This document shows positions 16,140-25,206 of a stretch of 33,184 bases of DNA, piece after piece. The notes under the pieces were generated by a model. The model was not told the origin of the DNA and searched no databases. It worked only from the letters and a program-made list of their open reading frames with translations. A program made the translations under genes and the position numbers. Location of the stretch: positions 1-33,184 of the forward strand of contig PDQT01000197.1 in assembly GCA_002747875.1 (NCBI GenBank). Direction: 5' to 3'. Each line of letters begins with the position of its first letter. Position 1 is the stretch's first letter. The stretch is from a bacterium DOLZORAL124_64_63 (lineage in GTDB: Bacteria; Krumholzibacteriota; Krumholzibacteriia; LZORAL124-64-63).

Positions 16140-17759
16140 TCAGTTCTCCATGAGGGAGCCGTCCCGGCCGGCCGGAGGCTGGTCGTCGTTCAGGAAGGTC
16201 AGGAAAACCCGGCAGCCCTTGCCAGGCTGGGTGTCCACCAGCATGCGACCGCCGATGGAACGCATGCGCTCGCGGATGCTGAACAGCCCGAACCCGCCCC
16301 GGGAGTCCCGATCCAGAGCCTTGTCCCGGGCCTCATGGAAGTGGAAACCCTGCCCCTTGTCCTCCACCAGGATGGTCAGAAAGCCCTCCAAATGATTCAT
16401 GGAGATGGCGCACTCTCTGGCTTGGCTGTGCTTATCGATGTTGGCCAGCAACTCCCGCACGGACTGGAAAGCCATGGTCCGGAGGTCCTCGCCCAGCTCG
16501 GGGCCTTCCCCATCGACGGAAACCTGGCAGTTGATGCCGGTGCGCTCCTGGAACTGGTGCCCCAGCCAGCTGAGGGCCGCCCCCAGCCCCACCTCATGCA
16601 GCACCGGCGGGAAAAGCTCGAAACTGAGGTTGCGCGCCTGGCCCATGGTCTCGTCGATGATGCCCAGGGTTTCGTTCACCAGCGCGGCCAGATCCGGCAC
16701 CTTCTCCGGGTATTTCATCAGGGTGACCTTGGCCCGGATGCCGAAAAGCTGCTGGGCCAGCCCATCGTGGATGGCGGAGGCCAGGATCTTGCGTTGCCTG
16801 TCTTCCACCAGGCTGAGCTGGGAGCTGAGGTCCCGCAGACGTTCCTGATAGTCCAGCAGTTTCCGCTCCGCCAGCTTGTTGTGCGTGATGTCCTTGACCA
16901 CCGAAAACACCACCTGGCGATCCGGGTAAGGATAAGAACTCCAGCTCAGCCAGAGGTAGCTGCCGTTGCGGCAACGGAAACGCATGTCCAGTTCGTCGAT
17001 GGGATCGCCCTGGTAGATGGCCTCCAGGGCTTCCCGGGTCAGATCCTGGTCATCGGGATGCACGAAGAACAGCAGGGGCCTGTCCATGAGTTCATCCCGA
17101 GACCAGCCCAGCACCCGCACCCAGGCGGGGTTGAGTTGCTGCAGCTTCCCGTCGAAACCCCAGACGGCCAGCATGTCGATGGACAGGTTGAAAAGCCGAT
17201 CCCGCTCCTGCTCCGCGGCGACACGCTGGGTGATGTCCTGGAAATTGCCCACCAAGGTGCTGACGCGTCCGGTGTCGTCGCGCCGGGGGATGACCCGGGT
17301 CTGGACCCAGTGATAAGTGTCGTCGCCAAAAAGAAAGCGGGCTTTGATGGTGATCTCACTCTGACGGCCCACCAACAGGCCTCGGCAGTGGCACCAGACC
17401 TTGCTCCGGTCTTCAGGATACACCAGCTTCAGCAGGCCCTCCGGCGTGCTCGGGAAACGGCGGTCGGCATAGCCGCTGGTTTCCAATATGAGCGGGGACA
17501 CCTGGACGCGCTTCCGCCCCAGATCCCACTCCCACAGTTCGGCACCCAACTCCTCGAGCCCCTGGATCATGCGCGCCGGGTTCTTCTGGAGAGGCGGGGC
17601 CTGCTGTCCCTGCTCCTGCTGTGGCGACGGGTTGGGTTCCGGGCGGTCGTCGACAGGCAGAGCAGCATTCCGTTGGTTCGCCTGGCGCTGGCGAAACCAG
17701 GCCAGCCACCCGGCCACCAGGAGAATCATCATGACGATGTCGAGCCAGATCGGGAACAT
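16140..17759 (-). CDS. Membrane sensor histidine kinase, two PAS domains, NarL-partner type (HisKA_3)
   Basis: 539 residues. One membrane helix at residues 5-22 (WLDIVMMILLVAGWLAWF), then a Gln/Pro-rich linker. PAS 1 spans about 65-185 (ELWEWDLGRKRVQ to GNFQDITQRV) and PAS 2 about 190-300 (MLAVWGFDGKLQQLNPAW to SVVKDITHNK). A short coiled coil leads to the HisKA_3 dimerisation domain with phospho-acceptor H331 in ASAIHDGLAQQLFG. The HATPase_c domain has N-box-like SVRELLANIDKHS and G box GFGLFSIRERM. Kinases of this type normally phosphorylate NarL/LuxR-type response regulators, but none is in the window, so it is an orphan. No ribosome-binding site is visible before the ATG. Confidence 0.9.
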   Translation of the reverse strand: MFPIWLDIVMMILLVAGWLAWFRQRQANQRNAALPVDDRPEPNPSPQQEQGQQAPPLQKNPARMIQGLEELGAELWEWDLGRKRVQVSPLILETSGYADRRFPSTPEGLLKLVYPEDRSKVWCHCRGLLVGRQSEITIKARFLFGDDTYHWVQTRVIPRRDDTGRVSTLVGNFQDITQRVAAEQERDRLFNLSIDMLAVWGFDGKLQQLNPAWVRVLGWSRDELMDRPLLFFVHPDDQDLTREALEAIYQGDPIDELDMRFRCRNGSYLWLSWSSYPYPDRQVVFSVVKDITHNKLAERKLLDYQERLRDLSSQLSLVEDRQRKILASAIHDGLAQQLFGIRAKVTLMKYPEKVPDLAALVNETLGIIDETMGQARNLSFELFPPVLHEVGLGAALSWLGHQFQERTGINCQVSVDGEGPELGEDLRTMAFQSVRELLANIDKHSQARECAISMNHLEGFLTILVEDKGQGFHFHEARDKALDRDSRGGFGLFSIRERMRSIGGRMLVDTQPGKGCRVFLTFLNDDQPPAGRDGSLMEN

Positions 17760-17903
17760 GGTTTTGCCGGCACATCCGATTGGGGTGACAGGGACAACGG
17801 GTAGCGGGACACCGAAGAAGTTTAGGGCACGGCGTGGCGTGGGGCAACCCCAAGTGCATGTCCCCCAATTGCCTGGTTATCAAGTGTGCGACCAAGCGCA
17901 CGT

Positions 17904-18632
17904 TTAGCCGGAGGTATCATCGGCCGGGCGATTTTCCGTTTCCGTGGCCTGGATGTCGGCCACGGCTTGCCGCACCAACCGCGCCACCTGCCAACTGAGC
18001 AGCCCCAGGAAAAGGATCCCGACCGCGAGCCCGGCCAGGCGCAAGACCCCCACCCGCCCCTCCGTGGCCAGCAACGATCCACCCCGGGTCACCAGGACCC
18101 CGATCCAGACCTGCAAAAGGATGCTGGGCAGGGTGGCCAGCAACCCCATGCAGTAGGCCCGGTAGGAGGAACGTCCTGAGGCCAGGGTGTACGACACCAC
18201 CCCGAAATTGATGGGCGACAGCCGCGCCAGCAGATTCAGCCGCACGGCCTGCCGGGCCGCCAGGTGCTCCATGGCTTCCAGCCGGGCATCCCGGCGGACC
18301 AGATGGCCGGTCAGCCCACGCAGGACGCCCTTGCCCAGAAGGAACATGAGGCTGCCGGAAAGCAGGACGGAGAGAAAGACCACCCCCACGCCCTGCCCGG
18401 GGCCATAAAGGGCGCCGGCGGTGAAACCGAGGACGGAAACGGGGAAGCAGAGAGTGGTCAGGCCCACAAAGGTGGCCACGAAGATCAGATAGCCGGTGCG
18501 GCCTTGTTGGCTGATGGCCTCGCGCAGGGTGGGCCACCAGGTGGTGCCTTGGGTGGCGACCAAGACTATCCCCACCAGGAGGATGAGGCCGAGCAGGGCG
18601 CGGAAGACGGTGGAGGGGGTTGGGGTCTTCAT
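17904..18632 (-). CDS. VTT/TVP38-TMEM64 family (DedA-like) membrane protein
   Basis: 242 residues with about six membrane helices. The VTT (SNARE-associated) signature is visible: FVATFVGLTTLCFPVSVLGFTAGALYGPGQG around residues 50-80, then the amphipathic RRDARLEAMEHLAARQAVRLN segment and LLARLSPINFGVVSYTLASG around 135-155. Members reorient or move lipids such as undecaprenyl phosphate or phospholipids; which one applies here is not known. The ATG at 18632 has no ribosome-binding site (the preceding bases are pyrimidine-rich), but no other start fits. It is the last GC-rich gene before the AT-richer SIR2/HNH stretch. Confidence 0.88.
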   Translation of the reverse strand: MKTPTPSTVFRALLGLILLVGIVLVATQGTTWWPTLREAISQQGRTGYLIFVATFVGLTTLCFPVSVLGFTAGALYGPGQGVGVVFLSVLLSGSLMFLLGKGVLRGLTGHLVRRDARLEAMEHLAARQAVRLNLLARLSPINFGVVSYTLASGRSSYRAYCMGLLATLPSILLQVWIGVLVTRGGSLLATEGRVGVLRLAGLAVGILFLGLLSWQVARLVRQAVADIQATETENRPADDTSG

Positions 18633-18719
18633 GGGAGGAAAGTGGCACAGGGGGTTGGGGATGGCCAGGGGTTTTCGGAGGGCGTGGGGATTTCCGGAAG
18701 GGAATCGTCGAGCAGTTGG

Positions 18720-19826
18720 TCAGCCGGAATGAGTGGCCACTTTGGCCGGAATACCCAATTCTTCAGAAATGTATTCAGAAAAGTCTGAGCAGTATCTCCA
18801 CTTGGCCTTCCGCCCCACTGTGGGATCCACCATCTCCCGATAGTTTTTTAGGGCTTCCGCATTCGGATCAACCACATAGAATTCCTCTATCTTTTTGTTT
18901 TTGAAATGCGTAAACATGGTTCGGGCCAATGCATCAGTTGGCGGACAAGAATAGCCCACGATCACTATTTTCTTTGCCTCATGCAGATACTCATAGGCTT
19001 TGGTCCATAAGAACCTAAATATACTGGTCTTAGTGATTGGCTTGTTCGGAATCGGCGGGATTATCAGCGGGGAAACATCATCTGATGGTTTTGGAATCTT
19101 CGACCCATCGATCCAAATAGGCACCGTTTTGTTTTGGTCAATATCACCACGGATCATTTGGTCGAACAGCGTTCGTTCACAACGCCAATTGGTCGATCCA
19201 TGCAACTTGAGAATTAACGGATGGGCAAAGCACTCCGACATCCTTCTTGCCTTACCGGCCTTCCGATCATCACCCAATCGATCAAAGTAGATCTTCCGCC
19301 GGGACACGCCTCGTTCAATTAGGGGACGCTCAATCAGAATATCGTAGTTGAATGTGATCACCCTGTTCCGATAGTCCTCAGGGGTAGTACGGGGAGGGAA
19401 AACCGCATTGACGAACCTGCTGGTATTCCCGGACCGATTGGACTTACATTTGTCCAAGTAATCGGTCAGGAGGTGCGATAGATTATTGAGGTACTCTTCA
19501 TTGGAGATTTTTCTTTTTATCCTTGTCGGGTGGATCTTTGCAAGAAACTCGTAATCGCTCACCCTTTTGATTATTGCCTGCTCAAGGCCGAACTTGGTTG
19601 CCTCTGTCCTATCAAACCAATCCTTCAAGACCAACTCAATTGCCTGACGACGCCAACCTTTATCCGGAATACTTTGCTCCAAGCACGAAAGGAAATCCTT
19701 GTCTAAGGGAGTTATCGCACGGACGAATTTCCGTTTTTGGGAGTTGATGTACGACAAGCCATAACTGGCACCAGCCCCAAGCACATATAAGGTGTCAACC
19801 TGTTGTCGATTCTTGGATTGCTTCAT
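18720..19826 (-). CDS. SIR2-like domain protein (probable NADase, defence-associated type)
   Basis: 368 residues, almost all one SIR2-like Rossmann domain. The NAD-binding loop is VLGAGAS (residues 15-21). The catalytic asparagine and histidine of SIR2 NADases correspond to N160 (VITFNYD) and H209 (LKLHGSTNW). A late IVGYSCPPTDALARTMF completes the fold. The Cys4 zinc module of deacetylase sirtuins is absent, which argues for NAD cleavage rather than protein deacetylation. Such domains are effectors in Thoeris, DSR, SIR2-pAgo and SIR2-HerA defence; here there is no second domain. A GAGGGG site lies just before the ATG. Base composition is clearly more AT-rich than its flanks, suggesting transfer. 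Its trigger, if any, is unknown; the HNH gene upstream is the only candidate partner. Confidence 0.82.
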   Translation of the reverse strand: MKQSKNRQQVDTLYVLGAGASYGLSYINSQKRKFVRAITPLDKDFLSCLEQSIPDKGWRRQAIELVLKDWFDRTEATKFGLEQAIIKRVSDYEFLAKIHPTRIKRKISNEEYLNNLSHLLTDYLDKCKSNRSGNTSRFVNAVFPPRTTPEDYRNRVITFNYDILIERPLIERGVSRRKIYFDRLGDDRKAGKARRMSECFAHPLILKLHGSTNWRCERTLFDQMIRGDIDQNKTVPIWIDGSKIPKPSDDVSPLIIPPIPNKPITKTSIFRFLWTKAYEYLHEAKKIVIVGYSCPPTDALARTMFTHFKNKKIEEFYVVDPNAEALKNYREMVDPTVGRKAKWRYCSDFSEYISEELGIPAKVATHSG

Positions 19827-20120
19827 TAGCCCCTCGCCTGTCTATAAAAATCCTCCAGCAACGCTCCAATGATCACAGCCCTCACATATCCGTATTAAAT
19901 CGGAAAATTCAGAAATATTAAACAACGAAAACCTTCCGGGCGGGTAAATTATTTTAACACAAACAATTATACCCCTCAAAATGCTTTCGTACGAGCTCTC
20001 CTACAAAACAGTCTCTTCTTTTTCCAGAACTCATTTCCAAGCCTACGATTGCCATCACCCATGAACTGAACAGCGGCGACATAGGTTTCCCGTGTGACCG
20101 GTAAAATAGGGTGTCCCCCA
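19827..20120. other. AT-rich gap between SIR2 and HNH genes, with a possible 55-codon ORF
   Basis: On the minus strand an ATG at 20121-20119 overlaps the HNH stop codon (TAATG) and opens a 55-codon frame to a TAA at 19954 (begins MGDTLFYRSHGKP). The overlap suggests coupling, but nothing in the peptide is recognisable. A possible weak SIR2 promoter is TTGGAG, 17 bases, TATAGA (-10 at 19846-19841), which would leave a very short leader. No other feature seen. Confidence 0.3.
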
Positions 20121-21047
20121 TTACCCAGCCCGCTTGAATTCTTCGAAGCGGGCTTCTACCAAATCTCGTCTGGGCCTCAATTCAATATTTGATGGAAGAA
20201 CAATTGAAGTACCGTCCATTTCTTGCAGCCCGTGTTTAAGCATGGGGCCATCCACTTCTTGGAGGATGTCGGCCCTGATTTGGACCTTTAAATCTGGGGT
20301 GATCCCCAGAATATGACGATCAAATGCTGCATGATGGATCTTACACAGAGCCAAGCCATTCGGAACGATCGGTTCACCCCGTGGATCAGAGTCAGGAATA
20401 ATGTGAGCAGCGTCCAGCAATTCAGAGTGCTTGAGCCGACAGACTGCACACCGACTTCTGTAAGCTCTAATTACCCTCGACCGGAATTTTTGCTGATGCA
20501 GACGCCGAAGGGTTACAGTTGTGACATATTGTCTTCGGGCATCCCTTATTTCGCTCGCCAAGCCAGTCGTCGTGTGCCCCACCATGGCTTTGTCATCAAT
20601 TGAGACACTAAAAGTCAGATTTCTGGGATCATCGGCTACTACAAAAACAGGCCAGGTTGGAAGATATAGACCTTGATCAATTCCAAAGAAGTATACCAGA
20701 GGAATAGATTTTTGCATGGCCAGTCTAAGGCCAACATTATCACGGTGTCCAGGGTCCGTTCCCCTGTACTTGTAGGCTAAACGCCCCAAGGAATCCATTC
20801 CATCATTGTAAGGGGCCTCTTTGTTTGTCTTGGGAGGTGCTGTGGTAATACTCAGTGGGATGGATTCAAAAACCTTGGGTTTCCAAATACCACTGGCTCC
20901 CAAGAGAGGCACACGTTCACCTTGGAACGTGAAACCTTTGGTCAGGAGGTCCCAGCGAAGAACTTCGCCGTATCGATCGGTGGCGGCAGAGAGAAATTCG
21001 AATACTTTCGCTCTGATTTGGGATTCAATTTCCAGTCCGCTGAACAT
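20121..21047 (-). CDS. HNH endonuclease (COG3440-like predicted restriction enzyme)
   Basis: 308 residues from the ATG at 21047 (GGGGTG close upstream, protein begins MFSGLEIESQIRAKVFEFL); the frame runs 30 codons further but into the tRNA-Ala flank. The C-terminal third has a zinc-supported HNH nuclease: C200-x2-C203, H215 in LDAAHIIP, N230 in VPNGLALC, C235, H238 and H239 (KIHHAAFD). The N-terminal ~190 residues resemble the recognition part of predicted restriction enzymes of this group (LVYFFGIDQGLYLPTWPVFVV), possibly reading modified or specific DNA. No methyltransferase is present, pointing to a stand-alone or modification-dependent nuclease. Base use is AT-richer than the chromosome. 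It starts 98 bases after tRNA-Ala on the same strand. Confidence 0.85.
   Translation of the reverse strand: MFSGLEIESQIRAKVFEFLSAATDRYGEVLRWDLLTKGFTFQGERVPLLGASGIWKPKVFESIPLSITTAPPKTNKEAPYNDGMDSLGRLAYKYRGTDPGHRDNVGLRLAMQKSIPLVYFFGIDQGLYLPTWPVFVVADDPRNLTFSVSIDDKAMVGHTTTGLASEIRDARRQYVTTVTLRRLHQQKFRSRVIRAYRSRCAVCRLKHSELLDAAHIIPDSDPRGEPIVPNGLALCKIHHAAFDRHILGITPDLKVQIRADILQEVDGPMLKHGLQEMDGTSIVLPSNIELRPRRDLVEARFEEFKRAG
20127..20154 (-). terminator. Hairpin at the end of the HNH gene
   Basis: Nine-base arms AGCCCGCTT and AAGCGGGCT with a ten-base loop overlap the last codons of the HNH gene. No T-run follows on the minus strand, so termination is uncertain; it may stabilise the mRNA end. Confidence 0.35.
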
Positions 21048-21145
21048 GATCACCCCGTCCAACAAACATGCCTTAGGTCGCCTACAACCCAGATACGAAA
21101 ACACAGGAAGCGACCATGCCACTCCCTGCGTCCTCAAATTCTAGT

Positions 21146-21221
21146 TGGTGGAGCCAAGGGGGATCGAACCCCTGACCTCATGACTGCCAGTCATGCGCTC
21201 TCCCAGCTGAGCTATGGCCCC
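21146..21221 (-). tRNA. tRNA-Ala (anticodon GGC)
   Basis: 76 nucleotides with CCA encoded. The acceptor stem GGGGCCA pairs with TGGCTCC and includes the G3-U70 wobble pair that identifies alanine tRNAs. The D arm is GCTCAGCTGGGAGAGC. The anticodon stem CATGA/TCATG encloses CTGGCAG, giving GGC. The T arm is CAGGGGTTCGATCCCCTTG-like. It reads GCC and GCU codons. A strong promoter precedes it at 21270-21243. Confidence 0.97.
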
Positions 21222-21242
21222 ACCTGATCTCATTGAGCGGCA

Positions 21243-21270
21243 AATATAGCAGGATCCTCATGGGTGTCAA
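21243..21270 (-). promoter_or_regulatory. Promoter of tRNA-Ala
   Basis: Perfect TTGACA (21270-21265) and TATATT (21248-21243) with a 16-base spacer on the minus strand; start expected near 21236, about 15 bases before the mature tRNA. Transcription may continue into the HNH gene 98 bases past the tRNA, since no terminator is seen between them. Confidence 0.8.
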
Positions 21271-21294
21271 ATTTTTCTCTGTGTTTTGTGCAAC

Positions 21295-21323
21295 TTGACT
21301 TTGGGCAGCAAGATGACTAAACT
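21295..21323 (+). promoter_or_regulatory. Promoter of tRNA-Leu
   Basis: TTGACT (21295-21300), a 17-base spacer and TAAACT (21318-21323) match a sigma-70-type promoter, starting near 21330, about 45 bases before tRNA-Leu. It is divergent from and 24 bases away from the tRNA-Ala promoter. Confidence 0.65.
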
Positions 21324-21374
21324 CCGCCTCGGGTCCAGGAACGCCTTGCGGCTTCTCTTGGCCCAACCCAAGGT

Positions 21375-21461
21375 GCCGGAGTGATGGAATTGGTAGACGT
21401 GACGGACTCAAAATCCGTTGTTCCTTGGAACGTGTGGGTTCGAGTCCCACCTCCGGCACCA
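21375..21461 (+). tRNA. tRNA-Leu (anticodon CAA)
   Basis: 87 nucleotides with CCA encoded. Acceptor stem GCCGGAG/CTCCGGC, discriminator A, D arm beginning TGGAATTGGTAGAC, anticodon stem ACGGA/TCCGT around CTCAAAA (anticodon CAA), a long variable arm TTGTTCCTTGGAACGTG as expected for leucine tRNAs, and T arm GTGGGTTCGAGTCCCAC. It reads UUG codons. Confidence 0.97.
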
Positions 21462-21584
21462 CCCCCTCCCCTTTCTCCCACAATCCCCCCAGAGCCCGTT
21501 CCCTTCCTCCTTTGATCTGCCCCGACCGGGCCCCCCTTCAGCATGCCCCAAACCCGCATTACGGCATTGGCCCTGACATTAGAC

Positions 21585-21620
21585 GCATCGGCATCGACAT
21601 CAACATCGACATTGGCATCC
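21585..21620. repeat. Six degenerate hexamer repeats (RCATCR) upstream of the Fic-like gene
   Basis: Consecutive units GCATCG, GCATCG, ACATCA, ACATCG, ACATTG, GCATCC. They lie in the 222-base gap between tRNA-Leu and the ATG of the Fic-like gene at 21684. Apart from this run the gap is C-rich and shows no promoter I would defend and no other gene. Confidence 0.7.
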
Positions 21621-21683
21621 CCCTTGCTCCCTCCCCCCCACAACACCAATCCAAAGCCCTCCCCCAAGCCAGGAGTCCCCGCC

Positions 21684-23219
21684 ATGGACCACCACTTCCC
21701 GGAAATGCCCCCCGCCCCCAATCTCCTGGCGGCCTGGCGAACGGCGCTCCAAAACCAGCAACAGGGCATCCTCCAATCCTCCCAGCTAACCCGCCAACAA
21801 CGGGAAACCCTGCTCCGGGCCGGCCGCCTGCGCGCCATCATGCGCGGCTGGTACCAACTCCAGCCCCATTCCCCAACGGAAGCCCCCAAGCCGGACCTGG
21901 CTGCCTTCCTGCCACTGTACCTGGAAAACCGCTTGGGCAGCCGCTGGTGCCTTTCCGCCGCCTCCAGCCTGGCCATCCACGGCAACGACGGGGCCCTGCC
22001 CTCCCGCCTGGTCGTCATCTCCCCTTCCGCCGGCACCACGGTGCACACCTTCGCCGACGGCACCCGCCTGACCATCTACCAGGAGGAAAACCATTTCCCC
22101 GCCCGCCAGGAAACCATCGCCGGGCTGCGGGTGATGACGCCGGAGGCCATCCTGACCCGCCTGACAGCCTCCCAGTGGAAGAATTCTCTGGAACAGGTCG
22201 ACCAACTGCTGCCCCGGATCCCGGACTGGCAGAGCTTCGTCTGGCGCTGCCTGCAGGAAGGCCGCCATCAGGCTCTGTACCGCTTGCTGGAGCGGTTTGT
22301 CACCCTGGGGAAGCAAGAGGAAGCCCGGATCGTGACCACAGGCCTGCAAGCCGCCGGCCTGGCTGTTCCGAAAACCACCCGCGTGCCTTCGGCGGCCCGG
22401 CGGAAACCGGAATCAGCCCCGAACCCAGAGCCCCCCACCGCCTCCTCCCTGGAAGATTGCTGGCGATTCTGGTCCGCCCACATCCCCGCCGGGCGGTTCC
22501 GTCCCGACAATCTTCCCGGCAATCTCCTGCATCGCTTGGCCGCCATCGAGAACGGCCTGCCGGAAGACGCCCAGAACCACCTGCGGCTGGCCGGTTACGA
22601 CATCCCCACCACAGCGGCGCAGACCATTTTCCTGGAACGGGAGCGGGCCGCCGAGATCGCCGGCTGGCCCCAGTGGGAAGAAATCTCCCGCCGCCTGCAG
22701 CGCAGCGCCGGCCCTCCCCTGCCCGGCGAGGTGGATCCGGCCGCCCTGCTGGCCCTGCAGGGTTACGCCGCCGCCCTGAAGCTGGTCAAGCGCAGCGTGG
22801 TGCGCATGCTGGAAGGCCGCCGCCTGGAAACCGTCCTGCGGCAGGACATGCGGGGCTGGCGGCTGGCCCTCATGGGCCCCACGGTCGAAGCGGGTCTCCT
22901 GCCCCGGGGGCAGATCCTGCGTTACAAAGCGCCGGAAACCCGGCGGCTCATGGACACGTGGATCCGTCTGGTGACCGACGAAAAGGACCCGGCGCGGCGC
23001 GGTATCCTGGCCTTCCTGGGGCTTTCCCGCCTGGCGCCCTGGACGGCGGGCAACCGCCGCATGGCCCTGCTGGCCCTCAACGCCCTCAACACCCACGCCG
23101 GCCTGCCCTGGGTCGTCATCCGCCACACCGAGGATTTCCAGCAGGCATGGCGGGCGGCGCTGTCTCCGGCCTCACCAGAGAAGCTGCTGGACATTCTTGC
23201 GACCAGCACTCTGGTGTGA
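21684..23219 (+). CDS. AbiEi-like/Fic fusion protein with degenerate Fic active site
   Basis: 511 residues from the ATG at 21684, with AGGAG eight bases upstream; an earlier in-frame ATG at 21543 would add a Ser/Thr/Ala repeat tail and lacks such a site. The N-terminal third looks like the AbiEi/winged-helix antitoxin type: LLRAGRLRAIMRGWYQLQP, then SRWCLSAASSLAIHGNDG and LPSRLVVISPS. The C-terminal ~170 residues align by eye with Fic proteins having such N-termini: MRGWRLALMGPTVEAGLL, then the motif at 450-459. The usual HPFxDGNGR reads APWTAGNRR here: catalytic H is A451, the metal-binding D is A455 and a glycine is R458. AMP transfer is therefore unlikely; a regulatory or pseudo-enzyme role is inferred. 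Composition is as GC-rich as the chromosome, unlike the SIR2/HNH side. Confidence 0.7.
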   Translation: MDHHFPEMPPAPNLLAAWRTALQNQQQGILQSSQLTRQQRETLLRAGRLRAIMRGWYQLQPHSPTEAPKPDLAAFLPLYLENRLGSRWCLSAASSLAIHGNDGALPSRLVVISPSAGTTVHTFADGTRLTIYQEENHFPARQETIAGLRVMTPEAILTRLTASQWKNSLEQVDQLLPRIPDWQSFVWRCLQEGRHQALYRLLERFVTLGKQEEARIVTTGLQAAGLAVPKTTRVPSAARRKPESAPNPEPPTASSLEDCWRFWSAHIPAGRFRPDNLPGNLLHRLAAIENGLPEDAQNHLRLAGYDIPTTAAQTIFLERERAAEIAGWPQWEEISRRLQRSAGPPLPGEVDPAALLALQGYAAALKLVKRSVVRMLEGRRLETVLRQDMRGWRLALMGPTVEAGLLPRGQILRYKAPETRRLMDTWIRLVTDEKDPARRGILAFLGLSRLAPWTAGNRRMALLALNALNTHAGLPWVVIRHTEDFQQAWRAALSPASPEKLLDILATSTLV

Positions 23220-23276
23220 CCCGCCCATCATTCCGGCCCCCCAAAGCCACCCTCCCAACGACAGGGACTGACGACA

Positions 23277-23301
23277 AGGGGCGACCACCAAGGTCGCCCC
23301 T
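23277..23301. terminator. Terminator hairpin between Fic-like gene and pruA
   Basis: Ten-base arms AGGGGCGACC and GGTCGCCCCT with loop ACCAA, lying between convergent stops at 23219 (plus) and 23342 (minus), so it can end both transcripts. T-rich flank on the plus strand is short (CATCATCTAACC). Confidence 0.75.
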
Positions 23302-23341
23302 CATCATCTAACCTTTGCCACGTCGGCAGGCTATCCCGGCG

Positions 23342-24976
<1,635 letters not shown>

Positions 24977-25069
24977 GGTTCCTCCTGGGCGGTCCTGCCG
25001 CGGTGGGCTAAGGGAATTGCGGGCAAAATCGATTCCGGTCAAATGACCCTCATTTCCTTGTCAGGATGG

Positions 25070-25077
25070 CAAAGATA
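25070..25077 (-). promoter_or_regulatory. Possible Bacteroidetes-style -7 element (TAnnTTTG) upstream of pruA
   Basis: The minus strand reads TATCTTTG about 95 bases before the pruA start. This matches the TAnnTTTG element used by Bacteroidetes sigma factors, but no TTTG at the expected upstream distance was found, so the match may be chance. The other promoters here look sigma-70-like in the ordinary way. Confidence 0.2.
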
Positions 25078-25206
25078 GCGCAAGTTCGCAAGGAGATAGG
25101 TCCAGAAGTTGGTTGTTGACCGGAAGGGGCCCGTTGTACTCTTTTGGGTGATCCGACTCATCCGCTTACCGAGCCTGATTCCGGTATTTCGCGAAAGGTG
25201 TCCGCC

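Noticed and set aside
18633..18719. Left edge of the AT-rich stretch examined for a copy of the tRNA-Ala or tRNA-Leu 3' end (att site)
   Set aside because: No repeat of either tRNA end could be found by eye, and no integrase gene is present in the window.
20102..20126. GGTAA...TTACC / GGGT...ACCC inverted repeat at the HNH end, possible mobile-element tip
   Set aside because: Arms of only four to five bases, no transposase gene and no target-site duplication seen.
21543..21683. 47-residue N-terminal extension of the Fic-like protein
   Set aside because: It would encode a Ser/Thr/Ala repeat and Pro-rich tail from the hexamer run; no ribosome-binding site at 21543, whereas AGGAG precedes 21684.
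21425..23311. 628-codon frame overlapping the Fic-like gene and tRNA-Leu on the plus strand
   Set aside because: Pro/Arg/Gly-rich frame-shifted shadow that begins inside the tRNA; the chosen frame has coherent AbiEi-like and Fic-like segments.
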